Assembly: GCA_947471115.1 (NCBI GenBank)
Contig: CANIXX010000005.1
Coordinates: forward strand, 1-38,178
Direction of reading: 5' to 3'
Length of the DNA stretch: 38,178 nucleotides
Origin: Opitutaceae bacterium
Lineage (GTDB): Bacteria; Verrucomicrobiota; Verrucomicrobiia; Opitutales; Opitutaceae
Position numbers and translations under genes: made by a program
The notes under the pieces: model-generated
What the model was told of the DNA's origin: nothing
What the model saw: the letters and a program-made list of their open reading frames with translations, nothing else
Databases searched by the model: none
In this document: piece after piece, positions 34,322 through 38,178 of the stretch
How the letters are laid out: each line of letters begins with the position of its first letter
Position numbering within the stretch: the stretch's first letter is position 1

Positions 34322-35713
34322 ATGAACGATAAAAACCGGACACAAACCGGACACAATTACCTAGGTAAGCTTGAAAAACAGAATAAAAAAACCGGACACA
34401 AATACGAAATAATGCCTTCCATCACGCCCTCAAAACTCCAAAAAGGAAGCGGCGAAAGAAGCAAAGCCCCCAACCGAGCGGCAAAGGACCAACAGGCTTA
34501 CTGGAAAACCAAGGTAAAACCCCGGATCGTTCGCGGCATAGCTACCCCCGAACTCTACGTCCGGCTTTTTGAGGGCAAACGCGAAGCCTGGATTTGCTGC
34601 GACTCCTCAAACGTCCTCATCGCGGCAACAAAAGCCCGTGACCACTATGTGCGGATGACGGCTGTTGGCCTGCCAGCTTTGCTTGAGGAACTAAAGCCCG
34701 ATGCCATGCCCGCCCACGCCGCCACCGTGGGCGAATTCATCGCCAACGCCCGCAATTTGTGCAGGGTCCGCCCCCGCACCCTCGCACAGTATGAAACAAG
34801 CCTGCGCCGCATCGTCGCTGGAGTTTGCCGCCTCGACGGGGACGAACGCCGATTCGACTACAAGACAGGGGGGGCGAAAGCATGGCGTGAACGCGTGGAC
34901 TCGGTGCCCCTCGACCGGATTACTCCCGCCGCGGTACAGGCCTGGCGCATCACCTGGTGTGCCGCGGCCAAGGGTGAAAAAGACCGCACCGCCCGGGAGC
35001 ACTCCGCCGCAACCTACATACGCAAAGCACGCAGTCTGTTTGCAGTCGGCCTGCTCGACGTTCTCCGTGAACGTATCCACCTGCCTGACCGGCTACCGTT
35101 TGCCGGACTGAGTGCGGCTGCCTCGACCCGCCGTTTTGTTCCCACTGTAGACGCTCACACCCTGTATGCTGACGCATGGCATGATCTCTCAGACAATCCT
35201 GACACCCTCGCTGCGTTCCTGCTGCTCATTGCCGGGGGCCTTCGGCGAGCCGAAGCTGACCTGCTGCCCTGGGCCCACCTCGATCTAACGTCCGAGCTGC
35301 CCTACGTTCGCATTGCAGAAACTGCACATTTCCGCCCAAAAACGGAGGAGTCTGCCCGACAAATACCCCTGCCCGCTGACGTGAACAGATTCCTCTCCGC
35401 CCTGCGTGCAGGGGCACCCCACGCCGAATTTGTCCTGGAAGGTAAACCCCCAAAGGCCCAAACCCGAACGAACACTTACCGCGCCGACGCATGGGAGCCA
35501 CTCACCGCATGGCTGCGAACCAAGGGAGTGAAAAGCCGCAACCCCCTGCACGAAGTTCGCAAGCTGTCCGGCTCGCTAGTCAATTCCATTGCCGGACTTG
35601 AAGCTGCACGACACCACCTAGGACACGCGAACATTGCAACCACCTCGGGGAGCTACGTTGCGGCGCGCTCCGTCACCGTGGATTTGTCCGCCAAGCCTAA
35701 CGTCAAATCTTAG
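34322..35713 (+). CDS. Tyrosine recombinase / phage-type integrase
   Basis: A 463-residue site-specific recombinase. The N-terminal half carries the SAM-like core-binding domain (~135-250; VGEFIANARNLCRVRPRTLAQYETSL). The catalytic domain has the full set: R308 in AGGLRRAEADLLPW, K340 in FRPKTEESARQIPL, H410-x-x-R413 in LHEVRKLSGS, H435 in HHLGHANIATTSGSY and nucleophile Y445. The start is uncertain. ATG at 34322 gives a basic extension encoded by CCGGACACAA repeats; the ATG at 34412 (MPSITPSKLQ) would leave those repeats upstream as regulatory sites. It lies ~110 bp inside the tRNA-Arg fragment, typical of a genomic-island integrase. An AbiE-like pair follows. Confidence 0.93.
   Translation: MNDKNRTQTGHNYLGKLEKQNKKTGHKYEIMPSITPSKLQKGSGERSKAPNRAAKDQQAYWKTKVKPRIVRGIATPELYVRLFEGKREAWICCDSSNVLIAATKARDHYVRMTAVGLPALLEELKPDAMPAHAATVGEFIANARNLCRVRPRTLAQYETSLRRIVAGVCRLDGDERRFDYKTGGAKAWRERVDSVPLDRITPAAVQAWRITWCAAAKGEKDRTAREHSAATYIRKARSLFAVGLLDVLRERIHLPDRLPFAGLSAAASTRRFVPTVDAHTLYADAWHDLSDNPDTLAAFLLLIAGGLRRAEADLLPWAHLDLTSELPYVRIAETAHFRPKTEESARQIPLPADVNRFLSALRAGAPHAEFVLEGKPPKAQTRTNTYRADAWEPLTAWLRTKGVKSRNPLHEVRKLSGSLVNSIAGLEAARHHLGHANIATTSGSYVAARSVTVDLSAKPNVKS
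34336..34402. repeat. Iteron-like CCGGACACAA repeats at the integrase 5' end
   Basis: CCGGACACAA occurs at 34336, 34347 and 34392 in direct orientation, the first two 11 bp apart and the third 45 bp later. An inverted match TGTGTCCGG lies at 35748-35756, just after the integrase stop. If translation starts at 34412 the repeats are an untranslated leader; from 34322 they encode repeated Thr-Gly-His. One unrelated 11-bp match exists inside birA (2726-2736). Confidence 0.6.
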
Positions 35714-35955
35714 GAACCCGCCGCTAATCCCGATTGCCTGATGCTGCTGTGTCCGGATCTCAAACCATAACTCGTCGATTACCAATGGAGCCTTATGGGG
35801 CGCCATGCGCGACGACCACCACCGCCTTTGCCGGTAGCTCGCGCCGGCTGGCAGGAAACTCTCAACTGCTTCGTCAACGTTTCGCTGATTTCATTAAAAA
35901 CCCTAAATCCTGCACTAGCGAACCGTTCTTATCGCTCAGTGAAAATGCGAATTTC

Positions 35956-36009
35956 AGTAAGAATCATTGCCTTCTTACTATAAACAGCCATCTTTAACCA
36001 CAGTAAGAA
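35956..36009 (+). promoter_or_regulatory. Putative operator/promoter of the AbiE-like pair
   Basis: AGTAAGAA (35956-35963) and TTCTTACT (35972-35979) form a perfect inverted repeat with 8-bp spacing. A third AGTAAGAA (36002-36009) abuts the GTG start of the antitoxin-like gene at 36011. A TATAAA (35979-35984) could serve as the -10, inside the same region. AbiEi antitoxins are known to autoregulate by binding inverted repeats in their own promoter, so this is a natural operator candidate. Confidence 0.6.
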
Positions 36010-36010
36010 A

Positions 36011-37063
36011 GTGAAATCCATTAACGAGTCCACCATTCGCCACGTTACCGAACTCACATTGAAGTTCGGTTACCTCGCCGTGGAATCACCTCGCCTGGAT
36101 GGACTTCGCTTCATTCCGCCGAGCCAGCCTGAGGTCGCCGAGTTTGAGCTGGATGGGCAGCATTACCGTTTTCGTCTTCAGTATGAGCTGACCCCGTCGC
36201 TTCACTCGCTTCCGCCTGCCAAGTCTCTCGGCAAAGAGGCTCCACTGCTGGTGGTGCCCAATCTCACCCCTGCCCTTCTCACCGCCTGCCGACAGGCCCA
36301 GGTCAGTGCTGCCGACTTGAATGGTCGACTTTACCTCCGTGCCACCGGTTTGCTGGTGGAACTGCCAGCGCTAGAAGGTCGGCGCTACCGCTTCGAGTTG
36401 GAGCCGCGCAATGTATTTGTCGGCAAAAGTGCTCGCATCGTCCGCGCCTTACTTGCCGATCCTGAACGCCCGTGGCGGCAGTCCGAACTAATAGCACGCG
36501 TCGGCGCGACCTCTGGTTTGGTATCTCGTATCGTCACGCACTTGGTGCGGCAGGGCATGCTCGCGAGGACCGGCTCCGCCAAGCGCGATCAATTCTATCA
36601 ACTTACCTCACGGGACGCGCTGCTCGATGCTTGGGCGCAGGCCGATCAATTTGCCCGCCGGGTTACCACCCACCGCTTCCATTGCCTGGATCAGGATCCG
36701 GTGCAGCTGGCGCACAAGCTGAGCCAGGCGCTCACCCAGGACGGCGCGCCCTTCGCCTTCACCCAGTGGATCGCCGCCTGGCTTCGCCATCCTTACACCG
36801 AGCCACCGCTCGTCTCGCTCTACGTCCCAAAACTGCCCGCGCCTGACCTGCTCGATTTCCTCGGGCTGCGTGCGGTCGCCGACGGTGGGCGCGTGTGGTT
36901 TCACCTGCCGGTGGACGAGGGAGTGTTTCGCGAGACGCGCCTGGTGGACAACCTGCCATTGGTCTCCGATGCCCAAATTTACCTCGATCTGCAAAACACC
37001 GGCCTGCGCGGCCCCGAACAAGCCCGCGCCCTCCGCGAGTCCTCCGTCTTCTGTCGCCCATGA
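36011..37063 (+). CDS. AbiEi-like antitoxin / wHTH regulator (type IV TA family)
   Basis: A 350-residue protein, GTG start. Residues ~1-135 form an N-terminal domain (LLVVPNLTPALLTACRQAQ; SAADLNGRLYLRATGLLVEL) of a kind often preceding the wHTH in this family. A winged helix follows at ~138-205 (SARIVRALLADPERPWRQSE, LIARVGATSGLVSRIVTHLV). The C-terminal part resembles AbiEi antitoxin C-domains (AFTQWIAAWLRHPYTEPPLV, VDEGVFRETRLVDNLPLVSD, QIYLDLQNTGLRGPEQARAL). The longer N-domain than classic AbiEi is odd. Its TGA overlaps the ATG of the NTase-like gene (ATGA). An inverted-repeat operator sits just upstream. Confidence 0.8.
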   Translation: MKSINESTIRHVTELTLKFGYLAVESPRLDGLRFIPPSQPEVAEFELDGQHYRFRLQYELTPSLHSLPPAKSLGKEAPLLVVPNLTPALLTACRQAQVSAADLNGRLYLRATGLLVELPALEGRRYRFELEPRNVFVGKSARIVRALLADPERPWRQSELIARVGATSGLVSRIVTHLVRQGMLARTGSAKRDQFYQLTSRDALLDAWAQADQFARRVTTHRFHCLDQDPVQLAHKLSQALTQDGAPFAFTQWIAAWLRHPYTEPPLVSLYVPKLPAPDLLDFLGLRAVADGGRVWFHLPVDEGVFRETRLVDNLPLVSDAQIYLDLQNTGLRGPEQARALRESSVFCRP

Positions 37064-37908
37064 AATTCGATAGCTACGCCGACTACGATCCCCGGGCGAC
37101 TTCGCAGACCCTGCCCGCTTTCCTCACCGTCTGGCCAGGGCTAGGCAACTACCACGACGATCTCGTACTTCTCGGCGGTATGGTGCCGCTCTACCTGTGC
37201 AGGCACCCTACCGGCGAGCGGGCCCTGCCTCGTCCGGCCACGCTCGATGTAGACTTCGGCATTTCGCTCGGGGCCAGCGCCGGGCAATACGGCACCCTTG
37301 CCACCGATCTACGCGCCCAAGGCTTCCGTCCAAGCGACACTCAGCCCGGCCGCTTTGAACGCGCTGTCGGCAGCTTCACCGTTTACGTGGATTTCCTAGT
37401 TGAAAACGGCGACCAGCCGCGCGGCACGCGCCTCGTTGACGACGTGCCGGCCAGTGTAATGCCAGGCGTGGTGCGTGCGCTGCAAACCGCCCGCCGCATG
37501 CCCGTCGTCGGCACCGACCTCTACGGAGCCGAGCAGCGCGTAACGGCCCGCGTCTGCGAGGTCGGCCCCTTTCTCGTACTCAAGCTGCGCGCCTTCCTCC
37601 ATCGCCAGCAAGGCAAGGACGCCTTCGACTTGCTCTACACCCTGCTACATTACGACGTCGGCACCGAGGCCGCCATCGCCGCCTTTGCCGCAGAAGCCGC
37701 CGCCTGCAATCCCGCGATGCCCGACGCACGTCGAGCAATGCAAACGCTATTCACCGACGAAAACGCCCCCGGCCCGGTCAAGGCCGCTCACTTCGTTTAT
37801 GGGCCTGTTACAGTCGGTGAGTCGGCCGACACCCGTCTCCGCCGCCTGCAACTGAGGCAAGACATCGTGAGCGTCACGGCTGCTCTCATGGCAGCAGGCA
37901 CCCAATAG
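37060..37908 (+). CDS. AbiEii-like nucleotidyltransferase toxin (type IV TA family)
   Basis: A 282-residue protein of the nucleotidyltransferase fold. Motif I is LLGGMVPLYL with Gly39-Gly40, then the acidic pair in TLDVDFGISL (D63, D65), a third acidic in YVDFL (D111), K175 in FLVLKLRAFL and the family's KDxxD in GKDAFDLLYTL (K186, D187, D190). AbiEii-type toxins transfer nucleotides to targets such as tRNA 3' ends; target here is unknown. The ATG overlaps the antitoxin-like stop by 4 nt, so expression is coupled. All catalytic residues appear intact, so it may be active. A longer frame from 36895 overlaps the upstream gene and is not family-like. Confidence 0.8.
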   Translation: MKFDSYADYDPRATSQTLPAFLTVWPGLGNYHDDLVLLGGMVPLYLCRHPTGERALPRPATLDVDFGISLGASAGQYGTLATDLRAQGFRPSDTQPGRFERAVGSFTVYVDFLVENGDQPRGTRLVDDVPASVMPGVVRALQTARRMPVVGTDLYGAEQRVTARVCEVGPFLVLKLRAFLHRQQGKDAFDLLYTLLHYDVGTEAAIAAFAAEAAACNPAMPDARRAMQTLFTDENAPGPVKAAHFVYGPVTVGESADTRLRRLQLRQDIVSVTAALMAAGTQ

Positions 37909-38078
37909 ATATCCAATCACATCAATCCTGGGTCATATCCCCAAACGCCATGCCGCACCAACACAACCTCCCCACCAATCCTTAGCGGCATGATTGGCGT
38001 TGTCTTTGGGCCACGCCCCCCCACCCTCCCCAACCCTACAATTGTTCCGGAACGTAGAATTGGCCCCGGGGCGGCGAC
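37909..38078. other. Intergenic stretch after the AbiE-like pair
   Basis: No gene or clear terminator is recognised. CCCTACAATTG (38033-38043) and GTAGAATTGGCC (38055-38066) slightly recall family 2 repeat pieces, but the match is too short to claim. Confidence 0.3.
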
Positions 38079-38177
38079 TTATAAATGCGGGAGACTCCCA
38101 GAATGCATTAAGATGTAGCCGCCGGGTTGGGGGGAAACGTACAGCGGGTTAAATCCCATCACCAGGGTGTAGAGCTC
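38079..38177 (-). CDS. Possible C-terminal end of a gene cut by the window edge
   Basis: On the minus strand a frame is open from the window edge for 32 codons (ELYTLVMGFNPLYVSPQPGG ...) and ends with TAA at 38079-38081. It is too short to assign, and an open frame of this length is not rare by chance. If real it would be part of the integrated element. Confidence 0.2.
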   Translation of the reverse strand, partial: ELYTLVMGFNPLYVSPQPGGYILMHSGSLPHL

Positions 38178-38178
38178 G

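Noticed and set aside
37921-38070. Further copy of a family 2 repeat near the right edge
   Set aside because: Only short pieces such as GAATTGGCC resemble the family; no paired arms could be drawn.

Overview
The window is a GC-rich bacterial chromosome segment with tightly packed housekeeping genes, plus one integrated element at the right-hand end. Gene content suggests a Gram-negative-type bacterium, probably Verrucomicrobiota of the Opitutales kind. The pointers are a complete-looking MEP isoprenoid set, two lipoprotein-type solute-binding proteins, a FloA/NfeD operon, RNase HII and HIII together, and the style of the aldose epimerase and sugar isomerase genes. This assignment is inference from gene content and composition; no 16S rRNA or other marker is present.

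Layout. 1-11.9 kb: a CNNM/CorC-type membrane protein, nadC-birA (overlapping by ATGA), two tandem corA paralogues, a minus-strand run rnhC-rnhB-histidine kinase-sigma54 response regulator, and mutY diverging from rnhC. 11.9-18.6 kb: a TIM-barrel sugar isomerase-like protein, rpsU with a strong terminator, a Lon-N-domain protein, tRNA-Thr(CGU), a UDP-glucuronate decarboxylase-type epimerase, then ispE divergent from pyrF-ispD-ispF. 18.6-22.2 kb: two tandem family-5 solute-binding lipoproteins with no permease. 22.3-30.1 kb: a membrane-microdomain region with NfeD(long)-NfeD(short)-FloA plus a membrane-anchored acidic protein, an aldose 1-epimerase-like gene, a TatA-like protein and a 782-residue SPFH protein carrying four ~75-residue N-terminal repeats. 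30.5-33.7 kb: a small CxxxxC protein, a WD40 protein, tRNA-Gly(GCC), a PstS-like binding protein and tRNA-Leu(UAA).

34.16 kb to beyond the right edge: an integrated element. It begins at a displaced 3' fragment of tRNA-Arg(ACG), still followed by what looks like the original tRNA terminator. Inside it are an AT-rich stretch with short repeats, a tyrosine recombinase and an AbiEi/AbiEii-like (type IV toxin-antitoxin) pair. The pair overlaps by ATGA and is preceded by an inverted repeat that looks like an autoregulatory operator. The other end of the element, where an intact tRNA-Arg is predicted, lies outside the window.

Two families of palindromic intergenic repeats are scattered through the chromosomal part. 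Family 1 has three copies (about 200, 11,800 and 30,930). Family 2 has two copies (about 20,390 and 30,415). They resemble REP/MITE elements, and no REP-associated transposase is seen in the window.

The observations most worth following are the vault-like architecture (beta-type repeats, SPFH, coiled coil) of the 782-residue protein and the AbiE-like module with its operator on the tRNA-Arg element.
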